64,000 bases of DNA from Vanilla planifolia (Eukaryota; Streptophyta; Magnoliopsida; Asparagales; Orchidaceae): assembly GCA_023846275.1 (NCBI GenBank), contig JAIUJO010000145.1, positions 455,001-519,000 of the forward strand. Reading direction: 5' to 3'. The first letter of the stretch is position 1, and each line of letters starts with the position of its first letter. The notes below the pieces were generated by a model. That model was not told the DNA's origin. It ran no database searches and saw nothing but the letters and a program-made list of their open reading frames with translations. Both the position numbers and the translations under genes were made by a program. Shown piece by piece: positions 13,791 to 28,215 of this stretch.

Positions 13791-15841
13791 GAGTGAGGAA
13801 ATTGTGGATTTTAGAATAGTTATTTTAATTTTTGATAATATTTTGTTTTAAATTTTTTTTATAGAAAGGAATTTTATGATTGAAGAGAACCATGGTTATA
13901 TATATGGATATATAAATTTGATGATTAAGAAAAAGAAAATAAAACTCAATTTGTAAACATAACTTTTTTTGGTACTATGATTCAAATTAGAAATTACATC
14001 CACCCCTAATTGAGGTCTTGAAAAGTGCACTATTAAAAGATTTATAATTTATAGTTTTTTCTAGTGGTTCACCTCCAGTGTACCTGAGTTTGTTTTGCAA
14101 TTTGCCTCCAACCTATTAACTTTTGTAGTTTTAATTATAACCCAAGCTTTTGAGACCTTAACACTAACTTTTGTTTATGAGATCAAATAGAATTGAAGCT
14201 TTTGCAAATGTTAACCTTCCCAACCCAAAAGAAAAAGAAAATGTAACAAGAAAAAACATTTTTATAAAAAATGTACTTTTCATGTCATTATTGATTAATA
14301 ATGACAAAAAGAGCTCAACATTATGAAGAGATAATAAAATTAAAGCTTAGAATATTCAGCATTTGATGGAAGCATTTTAAATTTTTAGTTATATTAAACA
14401 GTAGTGTGATGTTTCCAAGAAAACTTGCATGAATGCAATATCATGTAGCATTTGTTTGAGATCTTAAAATGTTGTTCACACTCATTAGACATTCACTAAT
14501 AATGGTTGGATTTATATAGAAAAATATTTACCATAGCCATTAGAAAATTATGGAAAAGCAATTTGAAAAGTTACTACCAAATGGGCTATAAAACTTTTTC
14601 GAACTTCATAAATATGTTTTTCCAAAATTGCTATGCAATTGCCATTGCACAAGATCAAGTTGGGTTGATCACTATAATAAGGGATGTTCTTAATCATGAG
14701 ATAAAAGGTTATAGTAGCAGTTGAATTGTGGTATTTTGATATATAATGATTAAATCTAGGCCATCTGGTCTCATTAGATTAGATTTTGATTATTCAAATT
14801 AGTAATGGTAAAGGTAAGAATGATCCAAATCATAGGATTCAAATAAAAGGTGATCTGGGCCATCCAATTCAGGGATGGATTATTTTAAAATATGGAAATA
14901 ATAATGGCAATCTGATGAACTTAGATGTGATATTGGCCATCTAATTTCAAGCCAACATGAAGCACTTTTAATTGATGAAATGTTAGTTGTCCAATCAATG
15001 ATTGATTGGTTAAAAATAATGCACACTTTAGAAATATGTTGATAGATGAAATTTAGTCCAACATTACAAAGAAGCACATGCCTTTTCTTTTTATATTAAT
15101 GTTCATGCATAGTACTATGAGTTGAAATTGGAATTCGCTTGCTCCATGTGTGTTTAGGATTTCAGTACCTTGGGCTACTCTTTTGCATGCAAGTTTATAC
15201 ATGTTTATGGGTCTGACCTGACACATTAAATACTTGATTTGAGTTATGCCTTGCTCAATCTTTCCTCTTACTTTCCCCAATCGGGTTTAGGACTTAGTCT
15301 CTTAACTTAAGGCTTTTTAAGACATTTTAGGATTGGTTTACCTATGTGTTTTGCACTTGGGAACATGATTGGGGTATGGTTTAGGAATTATTATTTTCTT
15401 TTCTATAATGATGAAAATTTTATAAAATTATTTATCGTAATTTAACAAAAGTTTAACAATAATCCTAATATTTAATTTGTCAAGCACGAATGAGTTGGAT
15501 TTGACCAAGGAAGGGATTAAGGGACTAGAAAATGGAATCCTATACATTTCTTATATCAAGGAGATGATTGATGAATCGAATGCTTCTACAACATTTGAAA
15601 TCGATACAAACAAAACGATGTCTTATTATTAGTAATCGATTAATTAACATTTTATTTTGCGATAAAAAGAAAACTTTTCATATTTGATATAAATAACTTC
15701 AATCCTTAAAGCTTACTAACACTCCAAGGTATTTTAAAATGATCTAATTCACCATCTTCAGAAGTGCTAACTTCTTTCTCATAATTAAACTTAATTCATA
15801 ATAAAAATAATTTTATAACAAAATGATAAACATTTATGTCT
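13791..15841. other. Single-copy-looking segment interrupting the array
   Basis: About 2.05 kb of higher-complexity sequence that does not match the 5S-like unit, the CT block or the CA arrays. No convincing gene is seen: the longest frames (14506-14724 on +, 14880-15280 on -) are under 80 codons and show no motif I know. A weak imperfect repeat with the words GGCCATCTGG, GGCCATCCAAT and GGCCATCTAAT occurs at about 14758, 14852 and 14935, spaced about 80-95 bp. It could be an old inserted element or host sequence captured during rearrangement. Confidence 0.5.
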
Positions 15842-15958
15842 AGACTTATCAAATAGAAGGATGACCTGACATGCATCCCAATGCCACTCTAAGCCAAGCA
15901 TGCTTGACATTGGTGTTCTAATATGATCTAGTGTTTTAATGTTGGTTTTGTTGCATAG
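15842..15958 (-). pseudogene. 5S rRNA-like copy 6
   Basis: Box A is well kept (CCAAGCATGCTTGACATTGG on the + strand), as is the 5' half (GTTCTAATATGATCTAGTG). The 3' domain is scrambled by an extra GACATGCATCCCAATG. It marks the return to the array after the single-copy-looking segment. Confidence 0.75.
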
Positions 15959-17278
15959 GCATAAAAGAAAGAAAATCATACTAGTGTTATTATTGTCATG
16001 AAAATAATAACTATTAAAACATTTCATAAATTATCATTCATAAACACTTTTAAAGAAAATTATATTTTTATTTGATGTCATAATATATTCTATTAAAAAT
16101 AATTTAATAGCGTTTCAATTATAAAACATTATGTATATTATTATTTCCTAAAAGTATATATTTATAAATAAGAATTATTTCTATTAATTATTAGTTCTTA
16201 TAAATAAAAAAATAAAATATTTGTTATTGATAAATATTAAATCTATGTTTTTTAAAAAATAAATATTAAAGTTTGTAACATATGGGATTTCTTAAATAAT
16301 CTTAATTTATGAAGCTTAAAAAAGAGATAATAATCATGAGATAAGTATACTAGAATAGAGATAGTCATGTTTGATAGAGAGATAGAGAGAAAAATATTAA
16401 TAGAGGGAGGAGATATTTGATCAAGTGAAGAGAAAAAATGAGAGATGAGCGAGATAGAGAAAATAAAAAAATAAAGTGATAGAGAGAAATGAGAAAATAA
16501 TGAGAAATAAAGGAATAGGAGGGTAAGGTGAAGACAAAGATAAAAAAAAGGGAGTCAAATAAAAGAAACATTTTGAGAGAGTGAAGAAAGTGAGATAATG
16601 TCAAAGTTATTATGATAAGGAGAAAGAAGAAAGAGAAACCATTAAGTAAAAGTTATATTTCAAAAATTTACACTTGGTATTTATTAATATTAACATGTTA
16701 ACTTAGATAATTTTAAATTTTTTCTAAAAGCAAAAATAATTAGAGTTTTGTTACACTGTGTTAAAATACAAATGTTTAATTTAGGTGTTCACTATTAATA
16801 TAATCTTATTATTTAAATTTGTATATTTTAAAAAACTATCTAAATAATAAATAATATCATTATTATAAGAAAATATCTTCATTTAAAGAGATATAGATAA
16901 CAAAATGAATACTATTTCAAATTCATGCTAAACTTTTAGGTAACTTATGTTATATATTATATTATATTATGTTAAAAAAAATTTATTGAAAAAATTTATG
17001 CAATTTTATAATTATATATAACTTCTATTATGTTGTAGTTGATATAGATTATGCTTGTCGATATTAAATAGTACTAAAGTTATTATTTTATTACATCGCA
17101 TGAAGTGCATTACATAATACAACAAATTAATGATAACGATGCTATGAAGTCAATATTATTAGGAAATGACTAAATTAGAAATTACAAAATATCATTCATA
17201 AATATGTCATTTGTGAATATCAACATATCATAAAAATTAACTATCATTAATTAGAAAAAAGAATGTTATGAAAAAATA
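15959..17278. repeat. Unit spacer with purine tract
   Basis: A standard unit: AT spacer, purine tract at about 16320-16640, long AT spacer. No gene. The minus-strand frame 16365-16604 only translates the purine tract. Confidence 0.68.
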
Positions 17279-17396
17279 TGCACAACATGAGGACCCCTTA
17301 AAAGATCACCCATCCTAATATACTCTTCCTTAAGCATGCTTAACATTAGAGTTCTAATAAGATCTAATGCTATAATATTTGTTTGGTTGCACTGAC
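17279..17396 (-). pseudogene. 5S rRNA-like copy 7
   Basis: A full-length copy with GATCACCCATCCTAATA in the box C region, TTAAGCATGCTTAACATT at box A and AGAGTTCTAATAAGATCTAA in the 5' half. This is one of the clearest copies on the - strand. Confidence 0.82.
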
Positions 17397-18928
17397 ATAC
17401 AAAAGCAAAAAAAACCATACTTACATGTTGAATGTCACAAAAATGATGAACCGTTCCATCAATTTTGTAAATTATCATATATTTACACTTTTAAAGTAAC
17501 TTTAGTTCCATTAATATGAACTTTATGTATAATATTATTTCACTTAAAATAAATGCTCATACATAAAAAATATTTCAATAAAAACTTAGCTTTTATAAAT
17601 ATATTTAATTATTTATTAAATATAAATAATAAAATATATTTTCATATTTTAAAATTTATGTTAAAGTGTATAAAATAGGAGATTTCTTAATTAACAATGA
17701 GAGAAGAGACACATGATTGAATGAGGAGAAAGATAAATGGGAGAAGAGAGAGAAGATAAACTAGTTAAATATGATAAATTAATAAGTGAAATAGAGAGGG
17801 AGAATTAAGAAAATAGTGAGAGATGAAAGAAAGAGGGTGGGTGGAAGGTGAAGAGATTGGGAAGGGGAGACAGATAAAAGAATAATAATGTGACGGAGAA
17901 GAAAGTAAGAAAAGTGAGAAAAATTATTAAAAAAAGTCATATCTTAATATTTGAAGGTCTAATAGTTATTAATACTATCATGTTAAAATTAAGCAATCTT
18001 AGATATTATTTAAGTAAAACAAAAACTAGAAGTTTTGTAATATTTTGATATATTATTAATGTTTAAATTTATATATTGACAATTATTTTATTATTACTTT
18101 ATTAATCCATATAATTTAAAAGTTTATTAAATAATTAATAGTATCATTATTATAATATATTACCTTAATATGAAATAACATAAATGATAATTATAAATAA
18201 TATTTATATTCATGATGTAATTTTAGTTTCAAACAAATTAGAGAATGATGAGAGAAAAGAAAGTGAGAGAATGTGTGTGGTATTGAGATGAAGAGAAAGA
18301 AGAAAAATAACTCAAAAAAAGTTGTCATATATTTAACCTGTAGTATTTGTTAATGTTAACTTGTTAAACATATATAATATTCAGTACAATTAAAATACAA
18401 AAAACTTAAAGTTTTGTTTTATTTATGTATATTTTAAAATTTTAAATTATGTGTTATTATCAAATTAATATTATCTTTTTTATATGTATATATTAAAAAG
18501 TTAATTAAATAATAAATCATATTAAAATTTTAAGATATTTTCTTCATATGACATATTATAGATGTTATATATTAAAAATATCTTATATTCATGATATGAA
18601 ATTTATATAAATATAATATTACATTAAAAAGTGTCTACGCACAACATGTGTGTAATCTTATAAATATGTATCAATTCAATGTTATTATATTTTATATAAG
18701 TTTTGTCATTCATAATTAAATTACATTATAGTAGTTATTTACTATATTATATGAAGTATTATATTTAATACTATATCAAAATGATAATGATATTATAAAG
18801 TTCATATTAATAACTAATATCTAATATGGAAATTATTAAACACCACTCATAATTATTTTATTTGTGAATATCAACATATTATTAAAATAAACCTTTATTC
18901 ATTAGAAAATTAAATGTTGTAAAAAATA
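17397..18928. repeat. Unit spacer with duplicated purine/spacer part
   Basis: A purine tract at about 17690-17935 is followed by part of the long spacer, then a second short purine tract at about 18238-18310 and the long spacer again. A partial internal duplication makes this the longest ordinary spacing between neighbouring copies here (about 1.65 kb). No gene. Confidence 0.6.
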
Positions 18929-19042
18929 TGTACAAAATGAGAACTCAATAAGTTCCCATTCTAAGTCTAGAATAAAAAAAGCATCTTAACCATTTTAAAT
19001 ATAGTAAGGTCTAGTGCTATAATACTAGCATAGTTACACATG
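18929..19042 (-). pseudogene. 5S rRNA-like copy 8
   Basis: Full length but diverged. The 5' part (GGTCTAGTGCTATAATACTA and GTTACACATGC) is good, while the middle is A-rich and box A is nearly lost (GCATCTTAACC). Confidence 0.66.
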
Positions 19043-20260
19043 CATGCAAAAGCCTAAAAATCATATTTGTGTAGTTATTTTCTCGAGAATAATGATCCAT
19101 TCAAGGAAAGTATAGAATTTAGCACATTTATACTTTAAAAAATAATTTTATTTTATTTTAAAAGTTATAATATATTACAATATTAATACTTTAAATATAT
19201 TAATTAATAATTGATTATTTATATTATTATTTCATTTAAATTAAACATTCAGACATAAGAATCATATTAAATGTTAAATTATTTTTTAATTATAAATAAT
19301 TAAATATATATGTATTATTATAGATCTATGTTAAGGTGTACAACATCTGAGAGTTTCTGATTAATCTTAATCCAAAAAACTTTAAAAGGAGAAAATAATG
19401 ATGTACATAATTATTCTAGAAGAGAAAGAGAGTTATGTATAGAAAAGAGAGATAGAGAAGACAATAATAATCAAAAGAGAAGAGAGAGATAGTTAAATAA
19501 TGAGCAAGAGAAGAAGAGAGAAGAAGAGGAGACAAAGAGTGAGGGGAAGATAGAAATAGAGATGATGAGATAAATTAGAGAATAGTAGAAAGGAAGGAAG
19601 AATGTGAAGGTATTCATATAAAAAGAAAGATGTGATAGAAATAATTAATAAAATTATATCTAAAAATTTAACTTATATTATTTATTAATATTATCATATT
19701 AAACATACATAATATTAAATATTATCTAAATAAAAGAAAACTAAAAACTTGTAGTATTTTAGTATATTGAAAATGTTTAATGTCAATGTTGACTATTAAA
19801 TTTTAATTATTTTATCAATACATGTAATTTTTCAAGTCTAGTAAATAATAAATAACTTCATTATTCCAATATATCTTGTGCATATGACATAATATATATA
19901 ACAAATATAATTAATATCTCATATTGTTTAATGCATTTTTGTAATTTATTTTATTTAATATATTATTATTATATTTAGAAGCTTTAAACAATATTTTAAG
20001 AATATAATCATTCTACTTTATTGTAGTTGATATAAGTAAGTTCACCAACAATTAAATTTATTATAGTTATTATTTTATTATCTAATTTAAAGTGGTACAT
20101 ATACAATTATATTAAAAAGATAATGATATTATGAAGTTTGAATTAATAAAAAATATCTAAAATGGAAATTATAAAATATCATTTATGATTATGATATTTA
20201 TAAATATTAATATATTGTTAAAACAAACTATCATTCATCAAAAAAATGAATGCTATGAAT
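19043..20260. repeat. Unit spacer with purine tract
   Basis: A standard unit with its purine tract at about 19385-19635 and AT spacers on either side. Nothing gene-like is seen. Confidence 0.66.
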
Positions 20261-20379
20261 ATGAGCATAATGACCACTTCTTAAGACGCCACCCATACCA
20301 ATACTAATTTTGCCTAGCCATTCTTATGATTAGAGTTCTAATTAGAAGTGCTACTAAAATCTTAGTGTGGTTGTACATG
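20261..20379 (-). pseudogene. 5S rRNA-like copy 9
   Basis: A full-length copy: CGCCACCCATACCAATACTA in the box C region, TAGAGTTCTAATTAGAAGTG in the 5' half and GTGTGGTTGTACATGC at the 5' end. Box A is altered (GCCTAGCCATTCTTATG). Confidence 0.74.
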
Positions 20380-21302
20380 CACAAAAAAGTAAACAAGGAG
20401 TACTTGGGTTATTATTGTCTTAAAAATAAACAATTATTAAAGATTTTTTACTCAATAATTATGCATAGGCACTTTCAAAAAGAATTTTAATTTTATTATA
20501 TATGTTAAAATATATTCTAATATTAATACCGAAATTATATTTATTAAATAAAAAATTAATCATATCATTATTTCCATTAAAAGTAAACTTGTATAATTAA
20601 AACTTTCATGAATGTTTAATTATTTACTAATGTAAAGAGAGTGGTAAAACGAGTTGAAAGAAGATAAAGGAGTTTTATAAAATAAATAATAACAAAAAAA
20701 TAAAAAAGAAAAATTGCATATAGAAGGATAGAGTGAGTTGGTGGGGAGAGGACAAGAGATTGAGAAGGGGAGATAAAGAAGAGAATGATAATAGGAGAGA
20801 CAAGAAGGTCATAGAATGCGAGAACTATTTGGTTAAAAAGAGGAAATGAGAGAAATAATTAAATAAATATTATACTTTAATAATTTAGCATATATATTAA
20901 TTAATATTAACATGTTAAGCATATATAATATTAAATACTATTGAAATTTGACAAAAGTTGAATGTGTGTTTAGTGTTTTAGAATATTACAAATGTTAAAA
21001 GTATAAGTTGACTATTAATTTAATATTATTGTTTTGATATATATAATTTAAAAATTTAGCAAAATAATAAACAATATAATTATTATAAGATATTATCTTT
21101 ATATGACATAAAATATATAATAAATATTAATATTAATAATCAATATATTAAAATGTTTTTATACATATAATATATATGGTATTATAAATTATACTTTAAT
21201 ATTATATATAAGTAATGTTGCTCATAATTAAATTATTTTAACACTATTATATTGTTGAAATCAACTATCATTTACTATAAAAATAAATACTATGATAAAC
21301 TA
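20380..21302. repeat. Shortened unit spacer with purine tract
   Basis: AT-rich, with a purine tract at about 20635-20860. The spacing to the next copy (about 1.04 kb) is the shortest of the ordinary direct units, so part of the spacer has been lost. No gene. Confidence 0.62.
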
Positions 21303-21397
21303 TGAGTGACATCAGAAGATCTCTTGAGAACACACATCCTAAAGTTACTCTCACCTAAACATGAGATTTAGTGCTATAATGTTGGTGTGATGGCATA
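21303..21397 (-). pseudogene. 5S rRNA-like copy 10, internally deleted
   Basis: The box C side (CACACATCCTAAAGTTACTC) and 5' end (GTGCTATAATGTTGGTGTGA) are good. About 22 bp between box A and the 5' half are missing (CTAAACATGAGATTTAG). Confidence 0.74.
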
Positions 21398-22036
21398 TTT
21401 ATATAAAAAGTAGAAAATGTTATGCTGGAATGATTTTTTTACAAACAATAACGAACTATTATAGAAAATTTATAAATTATTATGTATAAATATGTTTTAA
21501 TTTTTTTTGTATTTATTATAATATATTTCAATACTAATGCTTTACTTATATTGAATTAATAAAAAAAAATAATAGTTTTCATTATTTTCCTTAAAGTAAA
21601 CATTCATACATTGGAATTATTACCACTTAATTATAGTTCTTATAATTAAATTCTTAAATTATTTTTAATTGTAAAAAAGTATTATTTCAAATGTATTTTA
21701 AAGCATTCAATATAAGAGAGTTCATAATTGATATTAATTATTGTAGCCAAAATAAGATGTGATGATAGGGATAGGTATATTGAAATAATGTATGAGTCAT
21801 GGATAGATAAAACAGAAGTATAGAGGATAGTGTCAATAGAGAGAGAAGAAAGAGATGACTAAATAAAGAGAGAAAAATAAAGATGAGAAAAATGATGATG
21901 TAATAAAAAGAATAAATAACAATGTGAAGAGAGGATAAATGAGAAAATAAGAATGGATAGAATAGAGAGAATATATGTAGAGGACAAAGATATTAAAAGG
22001 GGGAGATAAATTAGAAAATAATAATGAGACATAATA
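21398..22036. repeat. Unit spacer cut by the CT block
   Basis: An AT spacer and a purine tract (about 21730-22036). The tract stops in mid-course at the edge of the polypyrimidine block, so the long spacer that should follow is absent here. Confidence 0.65.
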
Positions 22037-25000
22037 TACTCTCTATCAATTTATACTCTCTCTACTTTTGTCATTAAAATCATCAATGTTATTCCTACTA
22101 TCTATGGCTCTCAGTCTTCTTTCATCTTCTATATACATCATTATTCAACCTCTCTAAAAAGTTTTATCAAAACTTTGTCACTCACTTCTTTGTTTCTCAC
22201 TCTTCTCTCTATTTCTCTTACTATCACTCTTTTATTTCCTATCTTTTAATAATAATTTCTCTCCTCCATTATCTCTTCTGTTATATCTTTAATGTGCTCT
22301 CCATTACCTCTTTTCCTTACCACTCTAACTTTTTATCTCCCTATCTTTATCTATGTTCTTTATTTATTTCACTTATATTTTTGAACTATCTATCAATGCG
22401 TCCTCTCCCTCACACACTCTCCTTTCACTGGTCTATCTTGCCTTTTTGACTCGCTCAATCCACTTTTCAATATATGTTTCACATCTCCTTCTCCTTATCT
22501 TCTCTCTTCTCTATGTTGCTCTATCTCTTTTTCTTATCACTCATCTTTCGCAATGCCTCACTTTCTTATACCTTCCCAAACTCTCTCTTTTATCTTAGTC
22601 TCTCGCGAACTCTCTCCTTCTCCATTTTATTTTGTCCAAGTCCCCCAATAAATTCTATCATAACTCACTCTCTTATCCCTTATCTTCACATCATCACTTC
22701 ACCATCTAATTCTATTAACTGATGCATCCTTCCTCAAATATTCCTTCTCTTATAGCTTTTTATTATCTCATTCTTACTCTACATTTCTCCCTCATTCTCT
22801 TTCACTTTGTCTTTACACTTGTATTTCTTTCTCTCTCTCTCTCTCTCTCCTCCTCTCTTATATCCATGTAACAATTTATTCTCTTGCTCTCTCACCCTTC
22901 CATCACTCACTCTATCATGCACTCTTTATCATACAAATTATCTATCACTTCTGTCTTGGTATTCCTTATTTTTATTTAACTAAAAATATTTTATGCCAAA
23001 TTTTTCTCTCTACTTCTTTTCAATAATCATCTCTTTTACATTCTCTATTTGACCTAATTTCCTTACCCCTTTATATCACACTCTATTGCCTTTTTGTGTT
23101 TCACTTTTCACTCTCTCATTATTTTTTCTTTCGAACTCCTTCTTTCCCTCTTTTCTCTCTCTCCTATACTAAGTCTATCCAATCATGTTGCTTTCCTCTC
23201 TCTCTTATTAATATATGTCCCTTAATTTTAATTTCACATATGTCAAAGTTTTAGCTATCTTTTATCTCCTTCATTTCCATCTCTCTTTAATTTCTCTGTC
23301 TAACATACTACATATTTTCTTCTCTTATCTTGCTCACTTCCACACTCTCTCCTTCTTTATATCTCTTTATCTTTCTCTATTTAAATGTATTATCTCTCAT
23401 CTTGCTCTATCTTTCCTTATCTCCTCATCATTAATCAACTTTTACCTTTAAGTGATGACCTTTCCCACTCTTTTTGCTCACTCTCACACTTAATTATATC
23501 TCTTTCTCATTCTACTTGATTCCCTTGCTCACTTTCTCTCTCTTCACTCTTTTATTTGTTTTTTTCTATATCTCTTTCTCTCAATTCTTCATATATCAAT
23601 CTCTTACGTCCTCTATTACTGACTCCCTTTCTCTCTCACTCTAACATACATTCTCTCATTTGTTATTTATCTTCTGCTAATATTTTTATCTTTCCTCTTA
23701 CCCTATTTTATCAGTATTTATCTAGATATACTTTGTTTCTCACCTCTCCCATCATTCTTTCTTTTTCCTCTTTCTCTCTTTATCTCTTTTTCTATCATTC
23801 ATTGTATGTCTATCTTCAATATCTTATTTCAAAAGAAAATTTTGAAATAGAATTAGAAACATGATATAAATCTAAATAAGAATATTTAGGTAAAGATATT
23901 AAAAGTAGTGAAATAAATTATGTAAAATGTTAATTATTATTCCCTTAATTATTGGATTTTTTAATACTTTTTAATAATTAACAACATTACTTGAAATTAA
24001 TAATAAGAGTAATAGCAAATTATATTTAGTACTATAATAAATTTTATTTAAAAACTAAAATCGATATAATAAATATGTTTCGAATAATGTAATTAATACA
24101 TTAAAAATAATGTAATTATTTTCATATTATGAATAATAATTATTGTTTTAAAGTATTCATAATATAAAATAAAAGAAAATATAAATATTATAAAATCAAT
24201 TAAAAAAATTAAATTAATGAACAATAATAAAAATATTATGGTGATCATCAATAGAATTATTAATAATTTTAAAAAATAATATTTATCCTTTTTAATTATA
24301 GATATTTATATTCATCTTTATTTTATTGTATTTGGTCTTCTTCCACTTAATTGTTTTTCTTCTAATGCATTTTATTATCATGCTTACACTTGAAATATTT
24401 CATATTTAATTTTATTTTTTTCTTATTTTCTTCATTTGTTATATTTTTTATTCTTATTATTCGATTCACCTCATTAATTATTGTGTTCTATATTTTCTTA
24501 TTCTTCTTATAGTAGATCGTCTTTTTATAATTACTCCTCCAAGATTTCTCTTTCTTAATCATATTATTCTCATTATGAATATGTCAAAACAAAAAAATAA
24601 AAAAGAAAAATATTACTAATTTTTTATCACGTTATTTAAAAAATGATATTAATTGTTTTAATTATGATCATAATTTTATAATTAATTTTAATAGTTTGAA
24701 ATAAACTCTTATTTTATAATTACAAAGAATAAGATTTTAATCGATTATAAATTTACTTTTTTTCTTCATAACCTTCTTTTTATAATTTGTTCTTATTTAT
24801 GTTTTCTTATTTTGTATTATAATAGTTTTTGCTAAAATTTGAGTAATGGAAGAGAAAAAACATTTCAATTATTTTTTTGGATATTTTTAAAATAAAATTA
24901 TTTATCATTTTTTGTTATAAAAATTTAATATTTTATAGTTTTTTAAAATGTTTTTTACTATAATTTACAAATACCTTTTATAAATTTTTTATCTAATTAT

Positions 25001-28000
25001 AAGATTACAATTAAAATGATTATTATTTTATTCTTAGTACTTTTAATTTTTTCTTTAGAAATTTTAGAGCATAATAATAGAAATAATAGTAGCAATTGTT
25101 CATATTTACAATATTAGTTATTTAATTAACAAGGATAGAGTTATAATTTAAATGTGCATAATGTTTTTATACTTAAATGATTATTAGAGCAACTTTGATT
25201 ATTTAGGGTTAATACTATTAGTAATAATTAATGTAATATCTAATTCTTAAAAATTATGCAAAATAATTAATTATTCTTTATGTGAACTATAATAATTAAG
25301 AAGTAGCTATTTAAATAACTAAAAATTATTTAAGAGCCAAAAAATTATTAAATTTAAAATTAGTTATGCTAATAAATAGTACTTTATTAGTTAATAAAAA
25401 AAATATAATTTAAATGACATATTTTTAAATAACAAGAATAATTAATTAAAATTAATATTAACATAATTCAAATTCAAAAAGTTATTCCAAAATAGTAAAA
25501 TGGAAATTCATAATTACTATATTTATTAAGAAAAGTTGACTTAATAGTTATTCTTAATACAAAAGTTTGGTTTGCTAAAACCTTAACTAATTAATTTTAA
25601 AGGATTATGAAAATTACTTTTAATAGTACTATTTTTAATATTTTCTTCAAGAAATAATATTGGTTGTTGGATTAAAAATTAATTCTTCTGCTTCTTTGTC
25701 TATGACTCTCCATTATTATTCTCTCTTTCTCATTCTATCTATGTCCCTTTATCCAAAACTTTTCTCTCTCAAAATATTTGTGTCTTTCTCCTTCATATTC
25801 TATATCACAGCCTCTATCAACTTTTTCCCAAATTTGTTTCTTTTTTCTTCATCGTCTTCTTCATAAGTTGTTCTTTTATTATTGCTTCTTTCTCCCTTAT
25901 TGTACTCTTTATCATTCAATTAATGTGTCTCTTTTTAAAGCTATTTCTTTGTATTTCTCTCTCTTCCTAATTCCTCTCTTTTAATCTTATTGTTTGTCTG
26001 CCTCTTTGTCTTTCTTCTCTTTTTCTCTTTAAATAAAAATCTTTACCAATGTGTTTCTTTCTCTCGATGACTCATCCATCTCTCTCAATTCCCTTATCTA
26101 TCTCCTCTTAAGTTACATATCATTCTCTTAGTCTCTCTCACCTATATATCATCTTTTCTAGTTTGTAATTTTTTTTCTCATCATTCTTATATCTCTTTCT
26201 TTATCTTTTTCTAACAACCTATAGCTATTTTTTGAGTTGCATCTTCTCTATGTAACTTTGCACTATCTCCATTACAATTCTCTCACAAATTCATCTTTTG
26301 CCTCTCTCTTCCTTAATCTCTTCACTCTCTTTCTCTCACCATGTTTCACCCATGTCTCTGCTCACACATTCTCACTTCCATCACTATTCTTTGTCACCTT
26401 GTGCATACTCTAACTAAATTAATTATCTTTGTCACTCCCTTTAATTTTTTCCATCTCCAATCGTACTATGACTTTATCTTCTCTTTTTGTTGATCTCTTC
26501 GTCATCGTCCCATTATCCAACTATCTATTCAAACATTATCTCTTGTTAATCACTTTTTTGGTCTCACTCACACATCATATTTTTGTTTTATTAATCTTTT
26601 CACTCTTATTTATCAATCATGGCTCTATCTTTCTCTTCTCACTTTTCTTTTTCTTCCTCTATGCCTTTATTTATCTCTCATTGGCTACTTGTTCTATTCT
26701 CCTCCTCTTTGGCTCATTTTCCTCTCCCTCTTCTTAATTTCAACAACTTACTCATTTTATCTCCATTTTTTTATATTTTGGAATCATTCTCCTTCCTTCC
26801 AATAATTTTTCTTTCACTCTATTGATGTGTTACTCTCCTTGTCTATTTCCTCCTACAACCTATTTGATCTCTCATTATGCCTATTTATTTTTTCTTGTCT
26901 CACTTCTCTTACCCTCTCTTTCTTGTCACTCCACTCTAAAATTCAAGATTCTCATTTTTTTCCCTTGTTCTCTCTCTCTCTCTTTCATTCTCCCCTTCTA
27001 ATATATACCTTGACTTTATATTTTGTACTTATCCTTCTTAATCTATGTAAAACTCATTCTTATTCTTACTTGTATTCTCTCTTTGTCTATTCATTAGTCA
27101 TTAATATCTCTATTTCTTTCTCTTTTCTCTCCTAGAACCTATCTCATAATCTATCTTTGCTGTTCTTAATCCTAACCCCTTAGCCACTCTCCTTTCCCTT
27201 TTCTTGGTAATTTCTCCTTCTCCTTTCTCTCTCACCATCTATCTTTTATTACTCTTCTTCCCTTCTTAACCATCTTTCTTCTCAATCTCCTTAAGTAACA
27301 TTCCAATCCTAATTTTCTCTTCCTTTCTCAATCCTTAATCACCAAAATCTTCCAATTTTCCTTTCGTTTTATTTCGTTAAACTAATTTTAAAATTGTTCA
27401 CTCCCACTTATTCCCCATTTTTATATTCTTCCCTATCGTTATTTCTTAAGAGTTTTCTCCTTTCTTTTCTATTGTTATCACTTTATCTTTCTCCATCTAT
27501 CTCTTAATCTATATTGTTTCTATTTTTTGTTTATCTCTTTATGTTCCCTCTCACTTCTCTTTCTTTCCTTCTTACTCTTTATATCTCTCTCTTTGTGTAA
27601 GTATTTTTGTAAATATGTCTTTTCACAACCTTTCCTTACATCACTTTTTGCTTTATCTTTTATTTTTATTTTCTCTTTCTTATTTCCTACTTTTCTCTTT
27701 TCTCTCTCTCTCTCTATGTGACACTCCATTTTTCTCCCTTTGAGTTGATATCTCTTTATCTATCTTTCACTTTTTCTCGATTTCAATTTATCCTTAATTT
27801 ATCTATTCCATCTCTATTGTACTCTTTCTCATAGTTGTTATCTTCTCCTTATTTTATCACTCTTCTTTCATGGCCTTCTCTCCCTTTACCTAATTCTTCA
27901 TTTTCTTTCTATGTCTCTACTTCAACCTCTTTACTCATCAAATTTTTTTTATGTTTTAATGTCTCTTTAATCCCTATCTTGGACTTTTATTTTATATGCT

Positions 28001-28215
28001 ATACCTTTCTTCTCCCACTATATTTATTGACCTCTTTATGTCTTTGGTCTTTCTATGTGTTAGTCTAATTCTTTGTCTTTGACATTCGTTCACTTAATGA
28101 CTCTTCAATTTCCCTTGCCTCAAAACTTTTTGTATCATCCCAACCTCATCCTCAATCACTCAATCTTTCTCATTTCGTTATCTGCCAATATTCTCAGTTA
28201 GTTTTACTCTCATTA
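22037..28215. repeat. CT-rich repeat unit A
   Basis: CT-rich part at about 22037-23830, AT-rich part at about 23831-25660, CT-rich part at about 25661-28215. Its left edge is cut at the array boundary. The last 0.8 kb (about 27400-28215) has no partner at the end of unit B and may be the start of the following unit. A (CT)n run lies at about 22829-22850. No gene is seen. Confidence 0.7.

Noticed and set aside
14506-14724. 72-codon frame in the single-copy-looking segment
   Set aside because: No known motif, no supporting gene structure, and of a length expected by chance in AT-rich DNA.
27520-27729. Lys/Glu/Arg-rich frame on the - strand
   Set aside because: It is the purine-strand translation of the CT-rich block, with no recognisable domain.
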